Assembly: GCA_902651635.1 (NCBI GenBank)
Contig: CACRSC010000020.1
Span: 53,886 to 117,885 of the forward strand
DNA from: Mastigamoeba balamuthi
Taxonomy: Eukaryota; Evosea; Mastigamoebida; Mastigamoebidae
Direction: 5' to 3'
Length of the DNA stretch: 64,000 nucleotides
The notes under the pieces are model-generated. The model searched no databases, had not been told where the DNA came from, and was given only the letters and a program-made list of their open reading frames with translations. A program made the position numbers and the translations under genes. This document shows, in pieces, positions 1 to 12,757 of this stretch; within the stretch, counting starts at the first letter, position 1, and each line of letters starts with the position of its first letter.

Positions 1-3000
1 TCGGCGCCCCGACGAGGCCGCAGAGGGCTCGGGCTTACGGCCCGCCATGATCGACTCCACGGCCGCCAGCATGCCCGGCAGCCACCTGTCCAGGCCCACC
101 TGGAAGCCGCCCTTGTTCTCGTCGCCGTCGCCTGTGACGGCAGCGCAGCGTCAGAGGGCGCAACGGGGGCGGCGGAGTGGAGCGCACCCATGGGGTGGGC
201 CTCCCGGGCGCCGTGAGCGAGCAGCGAGTCGCGGAGCTCGTGGGGGACCCAGAGGTAGCGCTTGAAGCGCGAGTCGCCCAGGCCGAACAGGCAGAACGAC
301 ACGCGCGAGAGCAGCGCCGCGTCCTTGTGGCCCGCGAGCCACTCGACGAAGCGCTGGCCGTTGGACGGCATGCCGCCGCTCGAGCTGCTGCACATGAACA
401 CGACGAGGGGCTCGCCCGCCAGCTTGGCCGCGTAGTCGTAGTCGTCCATCGCGAAGACGCTGCACGGTATGCGCCGCCCCTGCGCCGCCCGGGCGACGCA
501 CTTGGCCGCCTCCTCCGTGTTGCCCGTCTCCGACGCGTACAGCACCAGCACGCGCACGGGCCGCTCTGCCGCCTCCGCCCCCTTGGCCGTCTTGGCCGCC
601 TCTGCCGCCTTGGCGGGCTCGGGGGCGGCGCTGGGGGCCTCGGGGGTGCTGGTTGTGGGCTCGAAGAGCTTCACCATCCGCTGGTAGCGCAGGAAGCGCC
701 GCTCGAGCCCCTTGGCCAGCTCCTCGTGCAGCTCTGCATAGGGAGGAGACTGTGGTCAGCGGTGGCAGCGCGCGAGGGGGGCGCTACTGACGCTTGGCCC
801 TCTCGGGATCCTCGCGCATCAGGGCGACATAGCGGCCCTGCGTGTTGAGGTACTCCATCGGGTGCTTCGACGGCGGCTTCGAGTCGAGCGCGAACGGGTT
901 CTTGCCCTGCGCGCGCACCGGTGGGGAGTGAGGAAGTGAGGAAGTGAGGGAGACGGCTGGGCGGAGGAGCAGGAGCAGAGGGTGGGTGGGGGCTTGCCTG
1001 CGGGACGAGCGAGGGGTTGAAGCGGTAGAGCAGCCAGTAGCCCGTCTGGACGGCGAGCTTCTGGACGGCCATGCAGTCGCGCATGCCGCGGACGAGGTGG
1101 TGCTCGGTGCAGGGCGTGTAGCCCACGACGATGGCGGGGCCGTCGTAGGCCTCGGCCTCCTTGAGCGCGTTGATGCACTGCTGCATGTCGGCGCCCTGGG
1201 CGATGCTGGCCACGTAGGCCGTCTCGTAGGCCATGGCCATGCGCCCGAGGTCCTTCTTGTGCGTGTCCTTGCCCGACACGGCGAACTTGGCCTGCGCGCC
1301 CATCGGCGTCGACTTGCTGCGCTGGCCGCCCGTGTTCGAGTAGACCTCCGTGTCCATGACGAGTATGTTGATGTCCTCGCGGCTGGCCAGCACGTGATCG
1401 ATGCCGCCGTAGCCGATGTCGTAGGCCCAGCCGTCGCCGCCGATGATCCAGAAGCTCGTCCGCGCCAGCAGCTCGGCGTTGTGCGGCTCGCGCAGCGCCA
1501 GCACCGCCGCGTCGGCGTCGGCGGGCACCGCGTCGAGCAGCGGGCGCAGGCGGTCGCGCATCTCCCTGCTCCTGTCGTAGCTCATGCAGCACTCGAGCCA
1601 CTCGCCGAGCGCCGCGCGCAGCTCCTCCGTCATGCCCGCCGGCCGCGCGCCGACGGCGGCCCGCACGCGGGCGATGTAGAGCTCGCGGCGCTGGCGGTAC
1701 GCGCAGGCCATGCCGTAGCCCAGCTCGGCCGCGTCCTCGAAGAGCGAGTTGTGCCACGCGGGGCCCTCGCCGCGCTCGTTGCACGTGTACGGCGTCAGCG
1801 GGAACGAGCCGCCCCAGATGGTCCCGCAGCCCGTCGCCGCCGCGATGACCATGCGCTCGCCAAAGAGCTGCGAGGCCAGACGCACCAGCGGCGTCTCGCC
1901 GCAGCCCCCGCACGCGCCCGGGAACTCGAACAGCGGCTGGCGCGAGCCGATGCCGAGGACCGTGTTGCGGTCGCCCAGCTCGGGCTTGGGCCGCACGCCC
2001 GCGACGTACCCGATGGCCTCGCGCGTGCGCGAGTACTCGGGCGCCAGCGGGACCATCTCGAGGCACTTGGTCGGGCACTGCTCCGCGCAGACCGCGCAGC
2101 CCGTGCAGTCCAGCGCCGAGACGTTGATGCGGAAGTGGAACCCGGGCTTGCGCGACTTGAGCGACTCGAACCCGCGCGGCGCCGTCGCGAGCTCGGGCTC
2201 CGAGATCTGGTACGAGCGGATGACCGCGTGCGGGCACACAAACGAGCACTGGTTGCACTGTATGCACTTCTCCGCGTGCCAGTGCGGTATCTTCTCGGCG
2301 ATGCCGCGCTTCGACAGCTGCGACGTGCCCGTGGGCACCTCGCCCCCGCGCGGCATCTTGCTCACGGGTATCTTGTCGCCCTCGAACCTCGCTACCGGCT
2401 CGAACACATCCCTGTTGAACGCCTCGAGCCGCTCGGGCACCAGCTTGGTCTCCTTGACCGTCTCCTGTGGGGCACGAAGACTTCAGTCCCGTGCGGGGGG
2501 GGGCGGCTCAATCAATTGATGGGCGGGCGGGCACCTCAGAGGGCAGCGACTCCCACGCAGAGGCGTCGTAGGTGACCTTGAGGAGCGCCTCCGAGGCCAG
2601 CGACTTGTCGACGGCCGAGACGTTCTGCTCGATGACCTTGGGGCCCTTGTGCAGGTACATCTTCTTGATGCTGTCCTTGAGCAGCTGCAGCGCCTGGCCC
2701 ACGTCCAGCACCCGCGACAGGAAGAAGAACACCGCCTGCAGCACCATGTTGATGTACCGCCCGATGCCCGCCTCCTCCGCGATCCGCGACGCGTCTATCA
2801 CGTAGAACTCGGCGCGCTTCTGCTCACCGGCAGCGGGACGTGAGGGAACGGCGGGGGTAAGAGACGGCGCGAAGACGCAACGGTGGCGATGTCGCGGAGG
2901 AGCTGCTTGGGCAGGTTGTCCTCGAGCTCCTTGATCGTCTTCCAGGGGCAGTTGAGCACGAACGTGCCGCCGCTGCGCAGCGTGCCCAGCAGGTCGAACC

Positions 3001-5049
3001 TGTTGATGTACGACGGGTGGTGGCACGCCACGTAGTCGCTCTCGTTGAGCAGGTACGGCGCCTCGAACCTGTTGGGCCCGAACCTCAAGTGCGACACCGT
3101 CAGTCCCCCCGCTGCGCGCACACATGAGCTCAGTCGACAAGAAGAGAGAGAGACAAAGACAGAGGGAAACACAGAAACACAGAGAGACAGCGCCTGGAGA
3201 CAGACGCATAGATAAGCAGACAGACACTGAGAGGCAACGAAGACACAGAGGGAAACAGAGACCGGAGCAGAGACCGGGAGAGCGCACCCTTGTTGGCGTC
3301 GTAGGCGAAGTAGCCCTGGGCGTGCAGGGCCGTGTTGTCGGCGATGAGCTTGATGGCGGCCTTGTTGGCCCCGACGGTGCCGTCGCCGCCGATGCCCCAG
3401 AGCATGCACTGGCGCGTGCCCGCCGGCAGCGTGTCGATGTGCTCGGCTACCTCGAGGCTCGTCATCGACACGTCGTCGACGATGCCGACGGTGAAGTGGT
3501 TGCGCGGGCTCTCGCTGACGAGGTTCTTGAACGCGGCCAGCACCATGTCGGGGCTGAAGTCCTTGGACGACAGCCCGTAGCGCCCGCCGACAATCCTCAG
3601 CCCCGCGCGCCCGCTCAGCGCCGCGCAGACGTCCGCGTGCAGCGGGTCGCAGACGGCCTGCGGGTCCTTACCCCTGTCCAGCACGCAGATGCGCCGAGTG
3701 CTCGCGGGCACCGCGCGCAAAGTGCTCGACGCTGAACGGGCGGAAGAGGCGGACCTTGACGAGCCCCACGCGGGCCCCGCGGCGCTCGTTGAGGTGGTCG
3801 ACAGCCGCGCGCACCACCTCGGCGCCGCTGCCCATGCACACGAACACGTCCTCGGCGGCCGCGTGGCCGTGGTACTCGAAGAGCGAGTAGCTCACGCCGA
3901 AGACCTCGCGGACCTTGGCCAGCGCCTCCTCGACGACGCGCGGCACGTGGGCGAAGTAGGGGCTGTTGGCCTCGGACGCCTGGAAGAACACGTCGGGGTT
4001 CTGCGCCGTGCCGCGCTGCACGGGGCGCTCGGGGCACAGCCCGCGCGCGCGGTGCTCCTTGACGAGCTCCCAGTCGACAAACGCCCGCAGGTCGTCGTCC
4101 GAGGGGAAGTCGATCTTCTGGATCTCGTGCGACGTGCGGAACCCGTCTGCGAGGACCAGAGAGAGCCGTCAGCCGTTCTGGCGTTGCGTTCGTTCAGCGA
4201 GCGGCGCACCCATGAAGTGGACGAAGGGGACGCTGGACTTGAGCGTGGCCCAGTGCGCGGCGGCGGCCATGTGGATGCACTCCTGCACCGTCGCCGAGCA
4301 GAGGAACGACCACCCCGTCGACCGCGTCGCGTACACGTCCGAGTGGTCCCCGAAGATCTGCGCCCCACGTGCCGCCAGTGTGAGCCAGAGACCAGAGAGC
4401 AGCGACAGTGGGGCTGCGGGGTCGCACGCTCAGGGCCTCGGTGGCGATGGTGCGCGCGGCCACGTGCATGACGCAGGGGAACAGCTCGCCGGCGATCTTG
4501 TACCTGTGCGCGCAGAGGTCAGCGGGCGCTGCAACGCAACGGCGTGGCGTGCATGTTGGGGATCATGAGCAGGAGGCCCTGGCTGCTCGTGAACGTCGTC
4601 GCGAAGGCTGCGCGCGGGCGGGAACGTCAGTTGCAACCCGTGGGGAAGGCCACAGCGAGCGCACCCCCGAGAGAGATGGCCCCGTGGAGGGCCCCGGCGG
4701 CCCCGGCCTCGCTCTGCATCTGCACGACGAGCTGCGCGGACTCTTCGTCAGCACGCGGGCGACAAGGCGACGGCGAAGAGAAGGAACGCAAACCATAGGC
4801 TGCCCGAAGACGTTCAGGCGGCCAGAGGCCGACCACGCGTGGGCCTGCTCGCTCATCGGGGAGCTCGGCGTGATGGGGAAGATGAACGCGTTGTCGCTGG
4901 CCAGCAGGGGCGCCTGTGAGTCCGCGGATGGGGGCCGCTGCGAAATGGGGAGGAGATGTGAGAGAGCACCTGAGGAAGTAGGCGACGTGGGCCGTGGCCC
5001 CCGCCCCGTCCACGGGCTCCTGCTTGCGCTTCGCGGTCGGGCTGGTCAT
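1..5049 (-). CDS. Pyruvate:NADP+ oxidoreductase-type PFOR with C-terminal flavodoxin domain (3' end cut by window)
   Basis: Oxidative decarboxylation of pyruvate to acetyl-CoA. The start ATG at 5049 gives MTSPTAKRKQEPV with no obvious mitochondrial presequence, so it is probably cytosolic. In order: the PFOR N-terminal domains (FIFPITPSSPM; EMQSEAG-type block QMQSEAGAAGALHG), domain II, two ferredoxin-type clusters CIQCNQCSFVCP (about 2230-2270) and CTGCAVCAEQCP (about 2071-2110), the TPP-binding block GDGWAYDIGYGGIDH and EVYSNTGGQ. After an acidic/Ala linker comes a flavodoxin domain beginning VLVLYASETGNTEEAAK (near 560), which marks the PNO architecture; the expected FAD/NADP reductase part lies beyond base 1. 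At least eleven short introns are inferred, two of them GC-AG (from 997 and, less certainly, 4552). A 2-nt frame break near 3715 interrupts the conserved FRPFSVEHFA/AVPASTRRICVLDRG join and looks like a loss within a GC dinucleotide run. Family assignment is secure; exon borders are by eye. Confidence 0.93.
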
Positions 5050-5380
5050 GAGCCTGGTTGCTGTTGTTGTTGGTGCTGCTGCTGTGTTGGCTTGCGCTGT
5101 GTGCTCTGCAGAGTGCAGTAGAGAAATGCAGTGCCCGCTGTCCCTACGTAGGCAGAGCAGAGGGGGGTGTTGCTCTACGTCACGCGTCTTGTTGCCTCTG
5201 TTTTTCTGTTGTCACATTGGGGTTGTTGTTTCAATAAGTGGTGTCGGCCGCCCCGTCTGTCGGTCTGCGGGGAGGGGGAGGTCAGCGAGGTGGGGAGCTG
5301 GGCAGCGCTAGGCCCCTCCCGGTGGGCACCGCACTATCTAAGTACACGCGCACGGCACGGCGGTGGCTCTGCTGCTCGCC
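5050..5380. other. Spacer: PNO upstream region and Roco 3' flank
   Basis: Both neighbours are on the minus strand. This stretch must hold the PNO promoter and the Roco 3' untranslated region. I see no convincing gene, no GATAC palindrome and no clear TATA-like element. It is noticeably T-rich on the plus strand compared with its flanks (about 5180-5240). Confidence 0.4.
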
Positions 5381-8300
5381 TCACTGCGCCCCGCCGTTGC
5401 TGCCAGAGCCTGCCATCGTCGGCGACCTGTGTGGCTGCGGCTGCGACTGCTGTGCCGGCGCCTGCGCGGGCCTGTGGGCCCCCATCGACGACGACGCGGG
5501 CGAGCTCGTAGGCATCGCGGCCCTCGCCGCCGAGACGGTCTGCGCGGCCGCCGTGCCCGCAGAGCACCTGGCCGGCGTGCTGGGCAGCGGCCTGCCTCCC
5601 AGCGACGTCGGCACCCGGGGCGCGTCCGCGGCCATCGTCGGCGACCTCGCGGGCGACGGGGCCCTCTCCGCGGGCGCAGACGGCGCGGGCAGCGACTGAG
5701 GCGTGTCCGAGGGCTGCTTGACGTGCCCCACGGCCACGGGGACGCTCTGCGACACGAGGAACGACCCGCCGGCGCTCTTGACGGGCAGCGACACCGGGTG
5801 CGGCGCCGACGCGTTGCCCGGGACCACCGTCACGGCGACCACCGGCGGCACCGCCGCTGCGGCAAGCGGCAGCGGCACAGGCGGAGCGCGGCCGTCGATC
5901 GAGCGCTGCTTGACCGGCGTCGACAGCGCCAGCGGGGCCACGGGCGACGCGGGAGACCCGGCGCCGCCCGGGGGCGACGGCGACGAGGCCAAGGAGAGCT
6001 GGCGGTGTATCCCGGGGGCCTGCGGGGACCCCACGCCCATCGGGGTCGTGGGCGACCCAGGCGACGTCGAGAGCACCGAGTGCGAAAACGTCCGCGAGAC
6101 GACCGCCCGCGACGGCAGCGGCTGGAACGACCCCGCGGCCGGCAGTGGCGACTCCTGCGACGGCGCAGCGCGCACGAACCCTGCGGGCTGCGAGAGCTGC
6201 CCGCNGTAGACGACGCCGTCGGCGCAGAGCCCCAGACCCCGAAGGAGCCGACGCGCGTCACCCCCACCACCTCCTGCGGCGGCTGCAGCAGCGCCGGTAC
6301 CGCGGCCACAGACGGCGCTGCTGTCTGCGGCTGCTGCGGCTGCTGCTGCTGGGGCTGCTGGGGCGGCGGGGGCGGGGGGCAGACGAGCTCCTGCAGGGGC
6401 CTGCGCTCGACAGAGTCCCAGACGACGACGCTGTTGCGCGAGACGGACCACACCTGCGACGCCGAGGGCACCGAGAGCAGCATCGTGATGGAGCCCGTGA
6501 GGACCCGCAGGCACTCGAACCGCTGCGGCGTGCCGTCGGCCGCGTGCAACTGCGGCGAGTCCCACAGGCGGATCTCGCCCATCGAGTCGGCCGTCCACAC
6601 GTGCGGCGGCGCCGACACGATCGACGTCACTGCGCCGACGTGCGGCTGCCACGTGCAGAGCGGCCGCGTCGTGGCGGCGCTGTAGGCGATGGCCGTGTCG
6701 TGGACGGCGAGGATGACGAGGCCGCAGTGTTCGGCCATGCAGGCGACGTGCCTGCTGGGCAGCGACGTCGAGATGGTCAGCTGGTTCTCGGCAAAAAGGC
6801 TCGCGCTGTTGAAGATCATCAGGAAGCCCGTCGCGCTGCCGCCCCAGACGCGGCCGGGCGTCGTCTGCGGCGCCACGAGGCACGTGATCGGCATGCCCGT
6901 CGACACGCGCGCGCGGAGCTCCAGCGTCAGGCGGTCCCACGTCGAGAGCGTCTTGTCCGACGTGGCGACCCACACGACGTCGCCGGCGCTCGCCATCGCC
7001 GTGACGCGCGACGGGCCCTCGTTGCTCGACGGCCGCCAGTGCCCGAGCTCCGCCGCGCGCCCGTCGAGCACCGCGACGCTGCCGTCGTCGAGCGACGCCC
7101 AGACGCGGTCGCCGATCGTCGTGGCGGCCAGCGGCGCGGGCCCCGTCAGCTTCAGCGTCTGCGCGAGCAGCACGAGGTCCTGCGGCGCCGGCTTGAGCAG
7201 GTCGAGCTGCGACGAGCTCGACACGATCGACGCCGGCTTGGGCGACGACGGCGGCGTGGCGTCGGTGTCGGCCGCGCGCAGGTACGAGAAGATGGTGCTC
7301 GCCGCTGCGGGGAACGAGGGCCGCGCCAGCGGCTTGAGCTCGAGGCAGGAGCCGACGAGGTCCTTCAGCTGCTGCGGGCTGTCCGCGGGGAGCGTCGGCC
7401 GCAGCCTGTCCTTGACGATCGCCACCACCACCGACGTCTCGAAGCTCGGCGCCTGCGCGAAGCGCGGGTCCGACGCGTACTCGTCAAAGGGCAGCGCTGA
7501 GGGGCACAGGAGCTCCCAGAGCACAACGCCGAAGCTGTAGACGTCGCTGCCCAGCCAGAACTGCTTGCACGCGGGGTCCAGGCACTCGGGCGCCCGCCAC
7601 CTCCACAGCTCCTCCGTCTGCTGGCTCAGCCGCTTGCGCTGCTCGCTGCCGCCCAGCGGCATCACGCTCACCGCCTGCTGCGCGGGGTCCGACAGCGCGC
7701 TGCTCTCGAGGAAGCGCCCGATGCCCGCGTCCGAGACCTTGGCGATGAGCCGGTCGGGCTCCGAGGCGCTCTGGCTGATGAGGACGCTGTAGCTCGAGAG
7801 CGTGCGGTGCGTCACCGGGGGCACCACGCCGTGCAGGTACGACATCCCGCGCGCCACGTTGAGCGCCAGGCGCACGCGCTCGGTGACGGCCCACGCGGCA
7901 AAGTCGGGCCGGTCGAGCAGCGACCGCAGCGAGCCCAGCGGCAGGTGCTCGTAGACGAGCCGCACGCACGGCGGCGCCGACGCCGCGACGCCGTAGAGCC
8001 GCGCGACGTTCTCGTGCGACAGCGACCGCACGACGGCGGCCTCGAGCATGAACTCCCTCAGCGTCTCCTCCTGCTCGTTCAGCAGCCGCGCCTCCTTCAC
8101 CGTCACCGGAGTCTCCTGCATACGGAAAGAGACCCCTATGAGACGAGGCTGCGGGGAGAGTGAGGGAGCGACGCGGGTGTGCCTTGTAGAGGGCCTTGAG
8201 GACGCGGCCGTACTGGCCGATGCCCGTGACCTCTGCGCGGGAGATGTCCTCCGAGGGGATGTCCTGCGTGTAGCAGCAGACGTCCGGCGCCGCGTGGTCC

Positions 8301-11300
8301 ACGCGCACGAGCTTCAGCGGCGGCGGGGCGCCCGGAGCCGAGACGGCGCCGGGGCAGGCGACGAGCAGCGCGCCCTCGGCCGCGGCCTGATAGCACTCGT
8401 CGACGGTGAACGTCGCCGGGGCGAAGAACGGCGCGCGTTGCTGCAGACAGTGCGTGCAGGGCACGAGCTCGCGCGGGTGGCCCGACTTGCGCAGCCCCGG
8501 GTACGAGACGTCCAGCAGGCCGTGCACGACGCTGATGATCGAGCGCAGGACCGTGTGCGGGCTGCGGATGGCCCCGCGCCGCGAGATGATGCTCTCGGTG
8601 GGCACCGAGCGCACCTCGCACTGCACGACCCGCCCGACCTCGTCGTAGGTGACCAGCGCGCTCTCGAGCTCGCTCGAGACGAGCAGCCCGTTGCCCCAGA
8701 TGACGTCGGGGTGCACGCCCGGCAGGCGCAGCACGCGTATCGCGATTCGCCAGAAGAGCCCCGTGGGCGCGAAGGGGAACTTGAAGACGCGCCTGTGCTC
8801 GATCTGGTGCGGCGGTGCGCGCTGCGGCCAGTTCTTGGAGAGCTCGACCGTGGGCCACGCGTGCGGCAGCAGCGACGGCACGAGGATGTACTCCTTGGCC
8901 CCGATGTTCATCTTGTGGATCAGGTCGAAGCGCTCGGCCGCAAAGATCAGCGTCGGGACCGTCTCGGCCGCGAACTCACCGTAGACCTCCGCCAGACGGT
9001 CCGCGTCGACGACGCCGTTGACGGGCAGCGGCGGCAGCGGGGCCCCGTGGACCGGCTTGAACACCAGCGTCGCCGCCAGCACGTCCGCGAGCCACTGCGG
9101 GTTCAGGATCACAAGCGACCCGCACGACGGCGCCTGCGGCGGCGGCGGCAGCGGCAGCGGTGCCCCCGCCGGAGGCTCCGCCAGCGACGCGGCCCTCGGC
9201 GAGTGCTTTGGCGGCTGTGGCGACGACGTCTTCCTCGCGACGGGCGACCCCGCGGCGTGCGCGGGCAGCGGCGCGGGCTCCGCGGCGCCCAGCTTGCCGA
9301 TGAGCTTCGTGTCCTCGAGGCAGAGGATAGTGCCCGTGTCGACGAGGAACTTGGACGCGTGCGCGAGGTCCTCGGAGCTGATGCCGCACCTGCCGGCCCA
9401 CGCGGTGTACTCGGGCCAGTCGATGATGTTGCGCTGGCGCCGCTCGCGCACGTAGTCGGTCAGCACGGCGAACCTCGGCGGCACCGTCCGCAGCAGCCGC
9501 GACGAGCCCGCGTCGGCTATCATGCTGCGCAGCTCGAGCACGCCCTTGCCGTCCTTGCACGAGACGCCGACGACGCCCAGCACGCCGGGCCGCGTCGCGT
9601 ACTGCACGCGCAGCTCGCGGATGGCGCTCTCCTCCGCGAGGTCCGTGCGCGTCATGACGACGAAGATCGGGGGGATCTTCTGCGGCTGCGCTGGGGCCTC
9701 GCCGGCGGCGCCGGCGCGCGAGAACCCGCCGTGCGTCGCGAGGATCTGCGCCAGGAAGTACTCGATGGCGCCCGTGTCGCGCTCGCAGGCGTCGTGGACG
9801 ACGAGAAACACGGCGGACCCCCGCAGGAAGATCTGGTGTATCGGGAGGAACGCGTCGCGGCCAGAGACGTCCCACGCGTGGCAGGCGGCGGCGAACGTCT
9901 GCGCCGAGGGGCTGACAGCGCCGCCAGTGCTCGGGCGGAACGACGAGAAGATGTCCTCGGTGACGACGACGCCGCTGGTGTTGCCCTTCTTCTTGCACGC
10001 GTCGCGGCCGTCCTTTGCGCGCAGGCAGCGCACGAGCGTCGACTTGCCGCTCGACTCGCGGCCGAGCAGCACGAGCTTGTACTCGCGCCACGGCGACGAC
10101 CGCGCCGAGAGCAGCTGCAGGTGCTGGCGCAGCTTGGCCCACGAGCCCGCGGCCGACTTGGGGACCGTCTCGAGCGGGTTGTTCTTGTACGACACCTCGC
10201 GGATGCGCGCGAAGCCGAGCTCGGGCGGCAGGCTGTCGAGCGCGTTGTCGTCGAGGTTCAGCACGTCGGCCTCGAGCGTCGCGACCGAGCGCGGCAGCAC
10301 GCGCATGCCGCACGACGAGAGGTTGATCGAGACCGTGCCGAGCACGGCCTTGTGGCAGACGGCAGCCGCGAGCAGCTCGCACACCGAGGGGTTGCTGAAC
10401 GAGCACGCGAGGCGCAGCGAGTCCTCCCACGAGGACGACAGGCAGACCTCTGCCCGCGCGTTGATCAGCAACTCGACGACGCGCGAGTGCCCCTGCTGCG
10501 ACGCCCAGCGCAGCGGCGACCACCCCTCAAAGTCCTTCGCGTCGGGCGACGCCCCCGCCGCCAGCAGCATCTCCGTGATGCCAACCCTCCCCTCCTGCGG
10601 CGGGTCTCAGGAACACGGCGGACGCGCAGGGAGGCGAGAGGGACGGGGGACCTGGGCAGCGGCGTGGAGGGGAGTGACGCCAGAGACGTCTGTGCTGCTG
10701 ACGCTGGCGCTGGCGCGGAGCAGCGCGCGCACTACGTCGCTGTGGCCCTGGACGATGGCGGCGTGCATGGGGGACCGGCCACCCTTGTCGGGCTTGTTGG
10801 CGTCGGCGCCGGCCGCGAGCAGCTTCTGGACGACGTCGAGGTGGCCCTCGCTGGCGGCGACGTAGAGCGGCGTGGCGCCGAAGAGGTCCGCGCGGTCTAC
10901 GTCGGCCCCGCGCGAGATGAGCACGTCCATGGCCGACAGCTGGCGCTCCTTGCACGCCATGCGCAGCGGCGTGCGGCCGGTGCTGTCCTCCGCGTTGATC
11001 TTCGCGCCCGCGTCGACGAGCCGCGCGACGACGTCCGCGTGGCCCATGCGGCACGCGACGTGCAGCGGCGACGTGTTGACCTTGTCCGCCTGCGAGGGGT
11101 CGGGCCCCACGGCGAGCAGCGCGTCGACAGCGGCCAGCATCCCTGCCTCGCACGCGTAGTGCAGCGGCGTGCGTCCCTCCAGGTCCGCAGCGGCGACGCT
11201 CTCGGGCCCGTCCGCGCGGCCCACGAGCAGCTCGATGGCCGCCGTGCACGCGCGCGAGCACGCGACGTGCAGGGGCCTGCGGCCCTGCCGGTCGGTGACG

Positions 11301-12757
11301 TCCTGCCGCGCGCCGGCGGCCAGCAGGCAGCGGACGACGTCCTCGCGGCCGCGCGAGCACGCGAGGTGCAGCGCCGTCGAGCCCTCGGCGTCGCGCGCGT
11401 CGACGAGCCCCGCGGGGGCGCCGGCCAGCAGGCAAGAGACAATGTCGGCGTGGCAGAGGTCGCAGGCCACGTGCAGCGCCGTCCGGCCCTTGGCGTCTGC
11501 GGCGTCGCGCTTGGCGCCGGCGGCGATCAGCGCGGCCGCCACGTCCGCGCGGCCTGCGGCGCAGGCGACGTGCAGCGGGTTGCCCTCGCTGGCCGAGGCG
11601 CCGGCGCGCAGCAGGGCGCCGACCGCGCAGACGTGGCCGCGGAGTATCGCGAGCTGCAGGGGCGTGCGGCCGTCGCTGTCGGTGACGTCGATGCCGATGC
11701 GGCCGCTGAGGCGGTCGATGATGTCCGCGCGGTCCTGGACGGCGGCCGCGAAGAGGACCTGCGTCAGGCGCGAGGCGGGCAGCGAGGGGACCTCGTCGGC
11801 GGCGGGCAGCGCGAGGCTCGTGAGGTCCGCGAGGCGCAGCGACTGGCGCGCCTGCGCTGCGAACGTCTCGAGGTCGTCCGACGAGCTCGCGAGCTCCGCC
11901 GCGATGTCCGCCGACCGCGCGGCCCGCCAGTCGGCGGCCGTCATCCAGTGGTCCACGACCCCCAGCTCCGCCATCGCCCCGTTGCTGCGCGGGGGGCGAG
12001 CAACGCAATCCCCCCGGAATTCAATTTCTCAGTTTCTAGAATACGAATTCGAATTGAGTTTTCGGGAATCGGGTGTGCGGACGCTTGGGCGGCTGCTGCC
12101 GAGGGCGGGGGCGTCGGGGCGCCCTTGAGCTGTATGGACGACTCCGAGGCCTTGCCCGCGGCGCGCCACAGGCGCCATCCGCCCTTGCCCGAGTCGAGGT
12201 CCTTGAGCGACCCGATGTGCTTGTCGCCCACAAACACCTGCGGGTACCGCGGGTACGCAGCTCCGCACTGGTTCGCAACCCTGGCGTGGGGCGGGGCGAA
12301 GCGAGGGAGGGGGTGTCAGGGGGGGCACCCCCGATCGGAGTGCGTGCGGACCAGAACTGGTGGTCGGGGTTCGACGCGACGTCGACGATGACGATCGACG
12401 AGCTCGGAATTCCCTGCGGCAACAGAACCCGCGTCGCGTGCGTCATCGGCTTGCAAACGCGCCCCCAAAACACGCAAAAACGGTTGGAGGGACATCTCTC
12501 AAAGGCGCTCCCACATTCATCCCCCCCCCCCCCCCCTCCTGCCCCCCTCGCACCTGCTTCTCGAGCAGGATGAGGACGCGGAGCAGCGCGCGGAGGGACT
12601 CGGCAGAGGGCGAGGACGGCGCGGGGCGCTCGAGCGTGAAGACGACCGCACGGAACGCGCGCGGCGCAGCGCCGCCGGCGGCCATCGTCTGCGTCTGCGG
12701 CGGCGTGGGGCTGGCGCCGCCGGGCGCTGCTGCCGGCGCCGTGCTGGGCGGGTCCAT
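5381..12757 (-). CDS. Giant Roco protein: Trx-fold domain, ankyrin repeats, LRR-like, Roc-COR, degenerate kinase, WD40-like
   Basis: Inferred exons (high to low): 12757-12554, 12413-12352, 12280-12083, 11984-10652, 10594-8183, 8115-5381; about 2,314 residues. The first three encode a glutaredoxin/SH3BGR-like fold (RAVVFTLERP; IVIVDVASN; RYPQVFVGDKHIGSLKDL) without CxxC. Then come about eleven ankyrin repeats (TPLHVAC-type), a short LRR-like stretch, a Roc GTPase with P-loop LLGRESSGKSTLV, DVSG and TRTD motifs, COR, and a kinase domain with GIGQYGRV, VKEA and WRAPE but HRT in place of HRD and DAG in place of DFG. WD-type repeats and a Ser/Pro/Ala-rich tail follow. The intron before exon 6 is GC-AG. 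The frame changes at the undetermined base 6205, so one base is probably missing there. Exons 3 and 4 join in phase across a 98-nt gap, which is my reason for one gene; the Trx-like part could instead be a separate gene ending near 11941. Roco proteins are regulatory GTPases typical of amoebozoan signalling. Confidence 0.85.

Noticed and set aside
944-2575. Long plus-strand open frames opposite the PNO gene
   Set aside because: They are antisense shadows, rich in Arg, Ala and Gly, with no domain motifs. The minus strand is clearly coding.
3124-3260. AGACAGAGGGAAACAGAG-type repeats as a gene or mobile element
   Set aside because: They lie wholly inside a PNO intron and look like simple purine-rich sequence.
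3700-3730. Programmed frameshift in PNO
   Set aside because: No slippery heptamer or following structure is evident. Loss of two bases in a GC run is simpler.
4544-4570. GT donor at the 'HATP' site instead of GC at 4552 in PNO
   Set aside because: Possible, but it would insert four residues into a highly conserved block (IPNMYKIAGE). I prefer GC and mark it as uncertain.
11941-12757. A separate thioredoxin-fold gene ending at 11941
   Set aside because: It would overlap the Roco coding start in another frame. An in-phase intron removes the conflict, so I merged them, with the split noted as an alternative.
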